DNA of 10,951 nt from Candidatus Krumholzibacteriia bacterium (GTDB lineage Bacteria > Krumholzibacteriota > Krumholzibacteriia > Krumholzibacteriales > Krumholzibacteriaceae): the NCBI GenBank assembly GCA_028696635.1, contig JAQVGR010000023.1:1-10951 (forward strand), read 5' to 3'. Each line of letters starts with the position of its first letter. Within the stretch, counting starts at the first letter, position 1. Below are positions 1-7,216 of the stretch, one piece after another. The notes below the pieces were generated by a model, which ran no database searches, was not told where the DNA came from, and was given only the letters and a program-made list of their open reading frames with translations. A program made the position numbers and the translations under genes.

Positions 1-459
1 CAGGCAGTCGCTCCCGATAGTCACCCCCTCGCCGACGCAGACGAAGGGACGGATCGTGGTCCCGAACCCGATCCTCGCGCCGTCCTCGATGACGACGTAC
101 GGTCCGACGGCGACATCGTCGCCCAGCTCGACGCGGCTGCCGATAACGGCCGTCGGATGGATCCCTCGAGGGTATGTCTCCCGGGGGTTCCCCGCGAAGA
201 GACGGACGACCTTGAGAAATGCGAGGTAGGGATTGTCGATGCGGATTATCGGCCCCGCGAAATCGCCGTTGCCGGCCGCGATGACAGCCGAGGCGCGCGT
301 CGAGCCGAGATAGGCCTCGTACTTGGGGTTGGCGAGGAAGGTGATATGCCCCGGCACGGCCTCCTTGATGCCGGCGACTCCGCGGATCTCGACCGATCCG
401 TCCCCTATCACCTCTCCCCCGACGACCGACGCAATCTCTTTCAGCAGATATGAGGGCAT
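1..459 (-). CDS. lpxD: LpxD, UDP-3-O-acylglucosamine N-acyltransferase (5' part, cut by window edge)
   Basis: LpxD adds the second 3-hydroxyacyl chain (from acyl-ACP) to the 2-amino group of UDP-3-O-acylglucosamine, the third committed step of lipid A synthesis, in the cytoplasm. Only the first 153 codons are visible; the family is usually about 340 residues. Residues 1-100 match the N-terminal uridine-binding domain, with GGEVIGDG at 14-21, a FLANPKY motif at 41-47 and TRASAVI at 54-60. From about residue 101 (HPTAVIG) the isoleucine/valine-rich hexapeptide repeats of the left-handed beta-helix begin and run to the edge. The catalytic histidine would lie beyond the window. The ATG at 459 is chosen because the family's N-terminus aligns there. 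The frame stays open back to the skp stop, so a GTG start near 540 cannot be excluded, but those extra residues do not resemble LpxD. It lies 114 nt after skp in the conserved bamA-skp-lpxD order. Confidence 0.93.
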   Translation of the reverse strand, partial: MPSYLLKEIASVVGGEVIGDGSVEIRGVAGIKEAVPGHITFLANPKYEAYLGSTRASAVIAAGNGDFAGPIIRIDNPYLAFLKVVRLFAGNPRETYPRGIHPTAVIGSRVELGDDVAVGPYVVIEDGARIGFGTTIRPFVCVGEGVTIGSDCL

Positions 460-507
460 CTGGAATCCCGTTCCTGACCCGCCCCGGGCGCGGATGCGGG
501 CGGAAAG

Positions 508-537
508 ATTGTACTCCCCGCCCGGATCGAATGTAAA
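508..537 (-). promoter_or_regulatory. Putative sigma70-type promoter for lpxD
   Basis: On the minus strand the skp-lpxD gap reads TTTACA (532-537), an 18-nt spacer and TACAAT (508-513). Both boxes are 5/6 matches to the TTGACA/TATAAT consensus, and they stand out as A/T-rich islands in GC-rich DNA. Transcription would begin near 500-502, giving a leader of about 40 nt before the lpxD ATG at 459. This would let lipid A genes be expressed apart from bamA-skp. It is a pattern match only. Confidence 0.45.
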
Positions 538-573
538 CACCGCAGTGCCGCCCGGCCGATCCAACGCCGCAAA

Positions 574-1110
574 CTACTGATTCGCAGGCATTTGCGCTTC
601 AAGGCGTTCTATAATCAGATCCGTCAGATCCATATCGGGGGCCGCGTAGACCAGCGTCCCCTGGGAGGAGTCGAGCACGAGGGAATATCCCTGCTCCTCG
701 GCAACCTGGGCGATCACCGCGTTTATCTTCTCGACGATCGGCTCGGTCAGCTCCTTGTTCCGGCGAGCGGCCAGGCCGTCGTCGCTGAAGGTATCCTGCA
801 TGTATTTCTGGTACTCCTGCATCTTCTGGTCGAACAGGAGCTTCTTCTCGGCTATCTTGTCCTCGCTCAGCATCAGGCTCTGGCTCTGAATCTCCTCGCG
901 CATCCTGGCAAGCTCTCCCTCCATCTCCTCGGCCTGCTTCTTCCAGGATTCGACCTCTTTCTTGTAGACCTCCTCGGCCTCGACCGTGTCCTTGAAGTTC
1001 GCGAAGATCTTGACCGTGTCGATGTAGCCGATCTTGACCTCGGCCAGCACCGGCGCGGGGAGCAGGGCCATCAGATACACGCCGAGCATCGCCGCAGCTA
1101 TCCGTTTCAT
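574..1110 (-). CDS. skp: Skp/OmpH-family periplasmic chaperone
   Basis: Skp holds unfolded outer-membrane proteins in the periplasm after Sec export and passes them to the BAM complex. The 178-residue product starts with a clear signal peptide: MKR, a hydrophobic core, then VLA at 21-23 with likely cleavage before EVKIGYID. The mature N-terminus (IGYIDTVKIF) is the typical first strand of the OmpH fold. Residues about 40-125 are highly charged and coiled-coil-like, matching the paired helical tentacles. Residues 126-170 (NAVIAQVAEEQGYSLVLD, then a second strand and helix) close the body domain. The ATG at 1110 is preferred over an in-frame codon at 1167 because it has a perfect AAGGAGG ribosome-binding site 6 nt upstream and begins directly with the signal peptide. 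It sits between bamA and lpxD, the usual setting for skp. Confidence 0.93.
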   Translation of the reverse strand: MKRIAAAMLGVYLMALLPAPVLAEVKIGYIDTVKIFANFKDTVEAEEVYKKEVESWKKQAEEMEGELARMREEIQSQSLMLSEDKIAEKKLLFDQKMQEYQKYMQDTFSDDGLAARRNKELTEPIVEKINAVIAQVAEEQGYSLVLDSSQGTLVYAAPDMDLTDLIIERLEAQMPANQ

Positions 1111-1116
1111 GATCCG

Positions 1117-1123
1117 CCTCCTT
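1117..1123 (-). promoter_or_regulatory. Strong ribosome-binding site that fixes the skp start
   Basis: The minus strand reads AAGGAGG followed by 6 nt and then ATG at 1110. This is the best Shine-Dalgarno sequence noticed in the window. It decides against the longer reading frame starting at 1167. Confidence 0.8.
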
Positions 1124-1146
1124 GCCGTTCGGTCCGAATTCCCCGA

Positions 1147-1175
1147 AAGATAATGAACGATCCGCATCCGGTAAA
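1147..1175 (-). promoter_or_regulatory. Possible promoter for skp in the bamA-skp gap
   Basis: The minus strand has TTTACC (1170-1175), a 17-nt spacer and TATCTT (1147-1152). Each box matches 4 of 6 sigma70 consensus bases with ideal spacing. It begins just past the bamA stop and would give a leader of about 30 nt before the skp ATG. The match is weak, and skp could simply be co-transcribed with bamA. Confidence 0.25.
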
Positions 1176-1183
1176 CCGATTTT

Positions 1184-3430
1184 TCAGAAGAAGGTGCCGA
1201 ATGCGAAATGAGGCTCCCACCCGGGTCCGCCGTCCTTGTCGAACCCGTACCCGTAGTCGAATCCGAGGTTGCCCATCCCCGGTATCTCTATCCTGACGCC
1301 GACCCCGAGCCCCCGCTTGAGGCGGTAGAGGTTGGCGTCCGCCATCGAGTTCCAGCAGTTCCCCGCGTCGAAGAAGATCAGCCCGTAGACGGCCTGCGAG
1401 AACGGGAAAACCAGTTCCTGTATGAACCGGGTCATGAAGGTCCCTCCCCTGTACAGGTCGTTCCCCTCGGGGACGACCTCGTAAAAATCGTATCCCCGCA
1501 GGGACTGGGACCGGTTCCCCCCGAGGCGGAACTTCTCGTAGTCCTGGACGGTCGATCCGCCGTAGCCGTTGATGCTCGCCACCTCCGCGTCGAGGTGGAA
1601 GGTGAGCTTCCAGAACAGGCTCCGGAACCACGAGAGGTTGGCGCTGTTGCGGATATACTGCACGTTCCCCCCGAACGGCCCGCCCGCCACCTCGGTGCTC
1701 CAGGTGGCGGTGGAACCGCGGGTCGGGTGGAACGGGCTGTCGGTCGAGTTCCGTATCAGGCCGAACTGCACGCTGCTTTTGTTCAGCGGCCAGTCGATGC
1801 TTCGAAGCGACCCGGTCTCGGGGTACGACTCGTCGAAGTCGGTCAGATTCACCTTCTCGAACCGGTATCCGAGGAAACCGCTCGAGTAATCGAGCAGCGG
1901 CAGGGGGTGAACCGCCCGCACCGAGAAACCGGCCCGCCGGTCCTTGTAGTACTGCTGGCTGACACGATCCTGGATCCAGTTGAATACGCTCAGCGTCATC
2001 GAGGTCTGGGTCCCGCGGAAGTATGGCTCGGTGTACCTGAAATTCATGTTCTGCCGGTATCGCCCGAACTCCCAATCGAGGCCGACGCTCTTCCCCCTCC
2101 CGAGGAGGTTGCTCTCCTCGATCCCGACGAAACCGGTCAGGCGGTTGAGCTGCGAGAACCCGAATCCTCCCCGGAAGTTACCGGTCTGCTTCTCCTCAAC
2201 CTCGATCAGCAGGTCGATGTCGCCCGTGTCCCCGACCGGAGCCGTGTCGATCCGGGGGGGGCCGTTGAAATAGCCGAGCTGGAAGATGTCCCGGACGCTC
2301 CGCTGGACGTCGGCGAGTATGAAGCGGTCCCCGGGATAGACTTCGAGCTCTCGCCGGATCACCGACTCGAAGGTCTTCGTGTTGCCGCTGATCCTGATCT
2401 CCCGGATCGAGGCCGGTTCATTCTCGACGATGCGCAGATCGAGGTCTATCACGCGGCGGCGCACACGCTCTCGCGGCTCGATCCTGCTCCAGATGAATCC
2501 CTGCTCCCAGTAGAGGCTGCTGATGCCCATCTGGGTCATCTCCATCGCCGTCTTGGAGAACGGGCGCCCCTTCTCGAGAAGGATCAGCGGCTCGATCTGC
2601 TCGTCGGCGATCTCCTCGTTTCCGCTCCACTCGATGTCGCCTGCGTAGTACTGCTTCCCCTCGTCGACGCGCAGGTAGAGGTCGACCTTCTCCCCGCCGC
2701 CGGACTCCTCGGTCGTCTCGAGCGTGACGGCGGCGTCGAGATACCCGAGGTCCTCGTACAGCCGCTTGATCCGCTCGAGATCCTCCTCGAGGACCTTCGG
2801 CTTGTACTCGCCCCCCCGGTACCATCGGTCCTCCTTGCTCTCCATGACGCTCCTGATCCGGTCGCTCCCCACCGCGCCGTTTCCGAGAATGTCGATGTGG
2901 CGTATCTTGACCTTCTTCCCCTCGGAGATCGCGTACGTGACGAACACCTTCCGCTCCTCGCGGCCCGGAGTCCTCCTGACCTTGACCGAGGCGCGGTTGT
3001 ATCCCTTCTCCGCATAGAGCTCCCTGATAGAGGCAACATCCTTCGTGATCACGGCGGGGCGGGCGAAATATCCCTCCCGAAGCAGGAGCTTCCCTCTGAT
3101 ATCCTCGTCGTCGAGCTTGCTGTTCCCCTCGACGACGACTCCCTGCACCCGGGGATACTCCTCGACGACGAGGCGTATCACCGCCTTGCCGCCCTCCTCG
3201 GCGTAGAAAGCCCGCACATCGGCGAAATCCTTCGTCCGCACGAGCCGCTTGATCCCCTGGGATACGCGCTCCGCGAGGAACTCGTCCCCCTCCCTGAGCC
3301 CGAATATCGATACGATCTTCGTCTCCGAGACGAAATAGTTCCCCTCGATATCGACGCGCGCCACCTCGATCGCGCCGAGCGGCGAGGCGGCAAGGAGAAT
3401 CAGGCATATCGTCATCGTTCTCAGCATCAT
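1184..3430 (-). CDS. bamA: BamA, outer-membrane protein assembly factor
   Basis: BamA is the core of the BAM complex, which folds and inserts beta-barrel proteins into the outer membrane. The 748-residue product has a signal peptide (MMLRTMTICLILLAASPLGA, likely cleaved after residue 20). Five POTRA domains follow at about 22-91, 94-171, 174-257, 261-337 and 340-414, with EGN or SGN turns at the starts of several. The 16-strand barrel spans about 418-748 and carries the L6 signature LRGYDFYEV from 644 (family motif VRGF/Y). The chain ends in phenylalanine, as outer-membrane barrels usually do. Length is close to the family norm of about 800. The ATG at 3430 has GGAG 5 nt upstream and leads straight into the signal peptide; the adjacent ATG at 3427 is equally possible. 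The frame stays open to 3613, but that stretch is arginine-rich, unlike a signal peptide, and covers the hairpin region. Next genes: skp and lpxD. Confidence 0.95.
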   Translation of the reverse strand: MMLRTMTICLILLAASPLGAIEVARVDIEGNYFVSETKIVSIFGLREGDEFLAERVSQGIKRLVRTKDFADVRAFYAEEGGKAVIRLVVEEYPRVQGVVVEGNSKLDDEDIRGKLLLREGYFARPAVITKDVASIRELYAEKGYNRASVKVRRTPGREERKVFVTYAISEGKKVKIRHIDILGNGAVGSDRIRSVMESKEDRWYRGGEYKPKVLEEDLERIKRLYEDLGYLDAAVTLETTEESGGGEKVDLYLRVDEGKQYYAGDIEWSGNEEIADEQIEPLILLEKGRPFSKTAMEMTQMGISSLYWEQGFIWSRIEPRERVRRRVIDLDLRIVENEPASIREIRISGNTKTFESVIRRELEVYPGDRFILADVQRSVRDIFQLGYFNGPPRIDTAPVGDTGDIDLLIEVEEKQTGNFRGGFGFSQLNRLTGFVGIEESNLLGRGKSVGLDWEFGRYRQNMNFRYTEPYFRGTQTSMTLSVFNWIQDRVSQQYYKDRRAGFSVRAVHPLPLLDYSSGFLGYRFEKVNLTDFDESYPETGSLRSIDWPLNKSSVQFGLIRNSTDSPFHPTRGSTATWSTEVAGGPFGGNVQYIRNSANLSWFRSLFWKLTFHLDAEVASINGYGGSTVQDYEKFRLGGNRSQSLRGYDFYEVVPEGNDLYRGGTFMTRFIQELVFPFSQAVYGLIFFDAGNCWNSMADANLYRLKRGLGVGVRIEIPGMGNLGFDYGYGFDKDGGPGWEPHFAFGTFF

Positions 3431-3453
3431 ATGCACTCCGCAAAGGTCGAGGG

Positions 3454-3462
3454 ATGCTATCA
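3454..3462 (-). promoter_or_regulatory. Possible extended -10 promoter for bamA
   Basis: The minus strand reads TGATAGCAT, matching the extended -10 pattern TGnTAnnAT, with TAGCAT at 3454-3459. The -35 region 17 nt upstream (TGTACG) is poor, as is common for extended -10 promoters. The expected start near 3447 gives a leader of about 17 nt containing the GGAG site. Its place just after a T6 tract suits a new transcription unit starting at bamA. Confidence 0.38.
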
Positions 3463-3484
3463 CAGCCCCGGCCCGCCGTACACC

Positions 3485-3525
3485 AAAAAATCCGAGCCGG
3501 CTCCCGCCCGAACCCGTGAGCCGGC
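3485..3525 (-). terminator. Possible intrinsic terminator between clpC and bamA
   Basis: On the minus strand, GCCGGCTC (3518-3525) and GAGCCGGC (3496-3503) form an 8-bp perfect stem around a 14-nt loop. TCGGA and then six T residues (3485-3490) follow. The stem plus T-run resembles a Rho-independent terminator, but the large loop and the 5-nt gap before the T-run are not ideal. It would end the lysS-to-clpC transcript, or else lie in the bamA leader. Confidence 0.4.
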
Positions 3526-3609
3526 GGCGCAGCGGGGCCGCTGCCGTATACAGGGGTTGTCGGACGCAGGTCCGGCTCCGTCTGGAGCCCCGCGTCGCTT
3601 CGCGGGGCT
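3496..3609 (-). other. Structured intergenic segment with four successive hairpins
   Basis: This is part of the 220-nt gap between clpC and bamA. Four non-overlapping perfect stems can be read by eye. They are a 9-bp stem with 6-nt loop (3586-3609, AGCCCCGCG/CGCGGGGCT), a 5-bp stem with 4-nt loop (3561-3574), a 6-bp stem with 4-nt loop (3529-3544) and the 8-bp terminator-like stem (3496-3525). The first lies 41 nt after the clpC stop and has no T-run. No convincing protein-coding potential was seen; the open frame here is only an upstream extension of bamA. The segment could be a 3' stabiliser, a leader or a small RNA; no known RNA family was recognised. Confidence 0.5.
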
Positions 3610-3650
3610 TCATCAGCTTATACGGTGGAAACGGGCTGGGGTTCCCCGAA

Positions 3651-6116
3651 TCAGCCCTTCAGGGAATCTGCCTTGCTGCCCGTCTCAAAGGTCAGGCGGT
3701 CCGATCCCGGCACTGCCGTGATCTTCAGCGAGTCGTTTCTCGTGATCTCGCCGGCGAGCATCTTCTCGCTCAGCGGGTCCTCGAGGAGCTTCTGGATCGC
3801 CCGCTTGAGCGGCCGCGCCCCGAGGGTCGGATCGAACCCGCGCGAGAGGATGAACTCCTTCGCCTCCATCGTGATCTCGAAGTCGAGGTTCATCGCCTCC
3901 AGCCGCCGGTAGAGGTCCCTCAGGAGGATCTCGACGACCTTCATGAGGTCCTCCCGGTCGAGCTGCCGGAACACGATCAGCTCGTCGATGCGGTTTATGA
4001 ATTCGGGATTGAAGATCTGTCTGGCAGCCTCCATGATCTTGTTCTTCATGTGCTCGTATCCCGCATCCGTCTCCCCGTCCTCCGACACGAATCCCATCCC
4101 CTTCTTCCCCCTGACCTCCTTTGCGCCGGCGTTGGACGTCATGATCAGGACCGTGTTCTTGAAATCGACCCTGCGGCCGAACGAATCGGTCAGGGACCCT
4201 TCCTCGAGGATCTGCAGGAGGAGGTTGAACACGTCGGGGTGGGCCTTCTCGATCTCGTCGAGCAGGACGACCGAGTACGGTTTGCGGCGCACCTTCTCGG
4301 TGAGCTGCCCGCCCTCCTCGTACCCGACGTAGCCGGGAGGCGCCCCGACCAGGCGGGAGATTGCGAACTTCTCCATGTACTCGGACATGTCGATCTGGAT
4401 CAGCGCGTCCTCGCTCTCGAAGAGGGTCGCCGAGAGGGTGCGGGCCAGCTCGGTCTTGCCGACTCCGGTCGGTCCGAGGAAGACGAACGAGCCGATCGGC
4501 CGGCGAGGGTCGCGCAGCCCGGCCCGGTTGCGCCGCACGGCGCGGGCCACGGACGCCAGCGCCTGCTCCTGGCCGATGACGCGCTTGCGGAGCTCGTCCT
4601 CGAGGTTGAGGAGCTTGACGGTCTCCTCCTCCTCGACGTCGGAGACCGGTATCCCCGTCATGTCCGATATGACCCGGGCGATGTCCTTTTCCGTGACTAT
4701 CGATTCGCTCTCCTGGCGCGACTCGGACCACTCGCGGTGCATCTCCTTCAAGCGGGCGCGCAGCTCTTTCTCCTGGTCGCGGAACGACGCGGCCTTCTCG
4801 AACTCCTGAGCGTGGATCGCGGACTCTTTTTCCTTGGAGACCTGCTCGATCCGCTTCTCGAGCTCGCGGAGCTCCGTGGGGACGGTCGTCACCGAGAGCC
4901 TCGCTCGGGCCCCCGCCTCGTCGATCACGTCTATCGCCTTGTCGGGGAGGAACCGCCCCTGGATGTAGCGCTGCGAGAGGTGCACCGCCTGGTCGATCGC
5001 GTCGTCGGTGAACTTGGTGCGGTGGTGCGCTTCGTACTTGTCGCGCAGGCCGCGGATGATCTGTATCGTCTCGTTCTCGGACGGCGGATTGATCATGATC
5101 GACTGGAAGCGGCGCTCGAGGGCGCCGTCCTTCTCGATGTGCTTGCGGTACTCGTCGAGGGTCGTCGCCCCGATGCACTGGATCTCGCCGCGCGCCAGGG
5201 CCGGCTTGAGCATGTTGGAGGCGTCGATCGCCCCCTCCGCTCCCCCGGCGCCGACGATCGTGTGGATCTCGTCGATGAAGATGATGATCTGGTCGTTGTC
5301 ACGTATCTCGGCGATGATGTTTTTAAGACGTTCCTCGAACTGGCCTCTGTATTTTGTTCCCGCAACGACAGATGCGAGATCGAGGGTGGTAATGCGTTTA
5401 TCCTTGAGCAGCTCGGGCACCTGGTTGGTGACGATCTTCTGAGCGAGCCCCTCGATGATCGCCGTCTTTCCGACTCCCGGCTCGCCAATCAGGACGGGAT
5501 TGTTCTTCTTCCGCCGGCAGAGTATCTGGACTATTCTCCCGATCTCGCGGTCCCGTCCGATGATCGGATCGAGCTTGTTGTCGCGCGCAAGCTGCGTCAG
5601 GTCCCTTCCGAACTGGTCCAGGGTCGGCGTCTCGCTTTTGGCCTTCTTCCCCGCGCGGTTCGGCCCCCCGGCGGCGCCTCCCTGGTGGATCAGCTTCATG
5701 ATCTCCTCGCGGACCCTCTTGCGGTCCACGCCCAGCTCGAGCAGCACCCGTGCGGCCACACCCTCTCCCTCGCGGATGAGGCCGAGCAGCAGGTGCTCCG
5801 TGCCGACGTAGCTGTGGCCGAGCAGCCGCGCCTCCTCGATCGAGAGCTCGAGAACCCTCTTCGCGCGGGGGGTGAGCGGGATCTCTCCAAGCGTGAGCGT
5901 GCCGCCGCTCGGCTTCACGATGTTCTCGATCGCCTGCTGGATCTGATCGAGATCGAGCTCGAGCTTGAGAAGGACCCGCGCGGCGATCCCCTCCCCCTCC
6001 CGGACGATGCCCAGCAGCAGGTGCTCGGTTCCGATGTAGTCATGCTGCAGCCTGTTCGCCTCGTCTCTGGCGAGGTAGATGACCTTCCTGACTCGTTCGG
6101 TGAACTTGTCGTTCAT
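3651..6116 (-). CDS. clpC: ClpC, AAA+ unfoldase of the Clp protease
   Basis: ClpC is a cytoplasmic hexameric unfoldase that feeds substrates, including arginine-phosphorylated proteins, into ClpP. The 821-residue product has the full ClpC layout. Twin N-domain repeats (about 1-70 and 80-145) each carry GTEHLLLG; E31 and E107 correspond to the acidic residues that bind phosphoarginine in Bacillus ClpC. The first AAA+ domain has Walker A GEPGVGKT at 211-218 and Walker B IIIFIDE at 277-283. A coiled-coil middle domain at about 413-465, with the UVR-like EFEKAASFRDQEK stretch, separates ClpC from ClpA. The second AAA+ domain has GPTGVGKT at 548-555, VVLLDE at 616-621 and sensor-2 GARP at 766-769. 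An MGF loop at 674-676 is the expected ClpP-docking tripeptide. It starts 41 nt after mcsB, with AAGGGAG 10 nt before the ATG. clpP is not in the window. Confidence 0.97.
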   Translation of the reverse strand: MNDKFTERVRKVIYLARDEANRLQHDYIGTEHLLLGIVREGEGIAARVLLKLELDLDQIQQAIENIVKPSGGTLTLGEIPLTPRAKRVLELSIEEARLLGHSYVGTEHLLLGLIREGEGVAARVLLELGVDRKRVREEIMKLIHQGGAAGGPNRAGKKAKSETPTLDQFGRDLTQLARDNKLDPIIGRDREIGRIVQILCRRKKNNPVLIGEPGVGKTAIIEGLAQKIVTNQVPELLKDKRITTLDLASVVAGTKYRGQFEERLKNIIAEIRDNDQIIIFIDEIHTIVGAGGAEGAIDASNMLKPALARGEIQCIGATTLDEYRKHIEKDGALERRFQSIMINPPSENETIQIIRGLRDKYEAHHRTKFTDDAIDQAVHLSQRYIQGRFLPDKAIDVIDEAGARARLSVTTVPTELRELEKRIEQVSKEKESAIHAQEFEKAASFRDQEKELRARLKEMHREWSESRQESESIVTEKDIARVISDMTGIPVSDVEEEETVKLLNLEDELRKRVIGQEQALASVARAVRRNRAGLRDPRRPIGSFVFLGPTGVGKTELARTLSATLFESEDALIQIDMSEYMEKFAISRLVGAPPGYVGYEEGGQLTEKVRRKPYSVVLLDEIEKAHPDVFNLLLQILEEGSLTDSFGRRVDFKNTVLIMTSNAGAKEVRGKKGMGFVSEDGETDAGYEHMKNKIMEAARQIFNPEFINRIDELIVFRQLDREDLMKVVEILLRDLYRRLEAMNLDFEITMEAKEFILSRGFDPTLGARPLKRAIQKLLEDPLSEKMLAGEITRNDSLKITAVPGSDRLTFETGSKADSLKG

Positions 6117-6148
6117 ATCGGGGGGTCTCCCTTGTGTCTCGTTCCGGC

Positions 6149-6165
6149 CGCGGGGCTTCAGCCCC
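6149..6165 (-). other. Small hairpin holding the mcsB stop codon
   Basis: On the minus strand GGGGC (6161-6165), TGAA, GCCCC (6152-6156) forms a 5-bp G/C stem with a TGAA tetraloop. The TGA in the loop is the mcsB stop. The loop and 3' arm belong to a 12-nt sequence, TGAAGCCCCGCG (6149-6160), that recurs after clpC at 3601-3612. Its role is unknown; it could affect termination or expression between mcsB and clpC. Confidence 0.4.
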
Positions 6166-7216
6166 CGCCGAGCCTCGATCTAACGTAATCGGCCCTGCTC
6201 CTGTCCCTCTCCTCCGGCGCCATGACCTTGTCATAGAGGAACTGCAGATGCATCGGCTGTATCATGATCAGCATCTCGTTCACATCGGCCAGCGTGACAT
6301 CCGTGATCATGCCGAGCCCTACCCCGAGACGCAGATACGATATCATTCCCATCGCTTCCCGGGAGGTCAGCAGACGCGCGCTTCGAAGGATGCCGTACGA
6401 CCTCCAGACCTTGTCTTCCAGCAAACTCCGTGCCTCCTTGAGCAGCGCGTCGCGGGCTTTCTGTTCGAACTCAAGTACTTTTCTGACATGGGATTCCATG
6501 CTCGAGACGATATCCGGTTCTGAGAGGCCGAGGGTGATGCTGTTCGATATCTGGAAAAAATTCCCCGTTACCTCGCTCCCCTCTCCGTAACTTCCTCTTA
6601 CGCTGAGCTTTACATGTCTAAGCCCGTCGATGACCTGCCGGATGTCCCCGTTGTGCACCAGCCCGGGGAGGTGTACCATCGCCGAGGCCCGCAGCCCGGT
6701 GCCGACATTCGTCGTGCACGCCGTCATATACCCGAACTGTTCGGAGAAGGCGAATTCGAGGGCCCCGTCGAGCTCGTCGTCGAGGACGTTGAGGCGCGTG
6801 AAGGCGTCGGCGAGCGAGAGCCCGCAGGCGAACGACTGCAGCCGCAGATGGTCCTCCTCGTTGATCATCACGCTGAGGGTCTCCCGGGGAAGGACGGCGA
6901 GCGAGCGATTGACGTAGCTTCGGACCATCTCCTGGGAAATGAGCCGGCGCTCGGCAAGCACCATGCGTTCGGGCTCCGACGTCTCGTCCATATCGATCAG
7001 GAGCGCGCCGGCCATCGACGGCGCCTCGGCGATCGCGGAGCGCACCTCGGAGCGCACGGCGGCGAGCTCCGCCTGATCGGCGCAGTGCGTGAAAGTGCGG
7101 CTCTCGAGATTGCGGGCCAGCCGGATGCGCGAGGAGAGCACCATCTCGCTCTGCTCGGCATTCTCGCGCAGCCACGCCGCAGGCGTGCGGAGGAGTTCCT
7201 GGAGCTCCTTCGTCAT
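6158..7216 (-). CDS. mcsB: McsB, protein-arginine kinase
   Basis: McsB phosphorylates arginine side chains, marking proteins for ClpC-ClpP. It belongs to the phosphagen-kinase fold family. The 352-residue product is the usual full length. Visible family motifs are VLSSRIRLARN (26-36), INEEDH (118-123), ACTTNVGTGLRAS (166-178), RGSYGEGSE (207-215) and QPMHLQ (320-325). E121, C167 and E212 fall at the positions of the functionally important residues of Bacillus/Geobacillus McsB. RDRSRA (337-342) is the RDxxRA allosteric phosphoarginine-binding motif, so it is a McsB and not a creatine- or arginine-metabolite kinase. The ATG at 7216 overlaps the mcsA stop as ATGA and is preceded by GGAAGGG, indicating coupled translation. 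A much longer open frame extends upstream, but that part is an arginine-rich shadow of mcsA. clpC follows 41 nt later. Confidence 0.96.
   Translation of the reverse strand: MTKELQELLRTPAAWLRENAEQSEMVLSSRIRLARNLESRTFTHCADQAELAAVRSEVRSAIAEAPSMAGALLIDMDETSEPERMVLAERRLISQEMVRSYVNRSLAVLPRETLSVMINEEDHLRLQSFACGLSLADAFTRLNVLDDELDGALEFAFSEQFGYMTACTTNVGTGLRASAMVHLPGLVHNGDIRQVIDGLRHVKLSVRGSYGEGSEVTGNFFQISNSITLGLSEPDIVSSMESHVRKVLEFEQKARDALLKEARSLLEDKVWRSYGILRSARLLTSREAMGMISYLRLGVGLGMITDVTLADVNEMLIMIQPMHLQFLYDKVMAPEERDRSRADYVRSRLGGG

Noticed and set aside
157..453. Plus-strand open frame opposite lpxD
   Set aside because: The minus strand encodes clear LpxD N-terminal and hexapeptide sequence here; the plus frame has no recognisable features.
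1110..1167. 19-residue N-terminal extension of Skp
   Set aside because: It would put arginine-rich residues in front of a perfect signal peptide, and the internal ATG has an ideal ribosome-binding site.
3430..3613. 61-residue N-terminal extension of BamA
   Set aside because: It covers the hairpin cluster and the possible terminator and promoter, is arginine-rich, and precedes an intact signal peptide that starts at 3430.
3638..3647. GGGGTTCCCC palindrome right after the clpC stop
   Set aside because: Too short to form a useful hairpin once a loop is allowed; no T-run follows.
1208..3721. Long plus-strand open frame opposite bamA (about 837 codons)
   Set aside because: It mirrors bamA codons in GC-rich DNA, is full of low-complexity Leu/Val/Asp/Arg runs, shows no known domain, and bamA on the other strand is unambiguous.
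3516..6188. Long plus-strand open frame opposite clpC (about 890 codons)
   Set aside because: Same effect: the antisense of a GC-rich gene. Composition is dominated by Leu, Asp, Val and Arg with no recognisable fold, and it ends inside mcsB.
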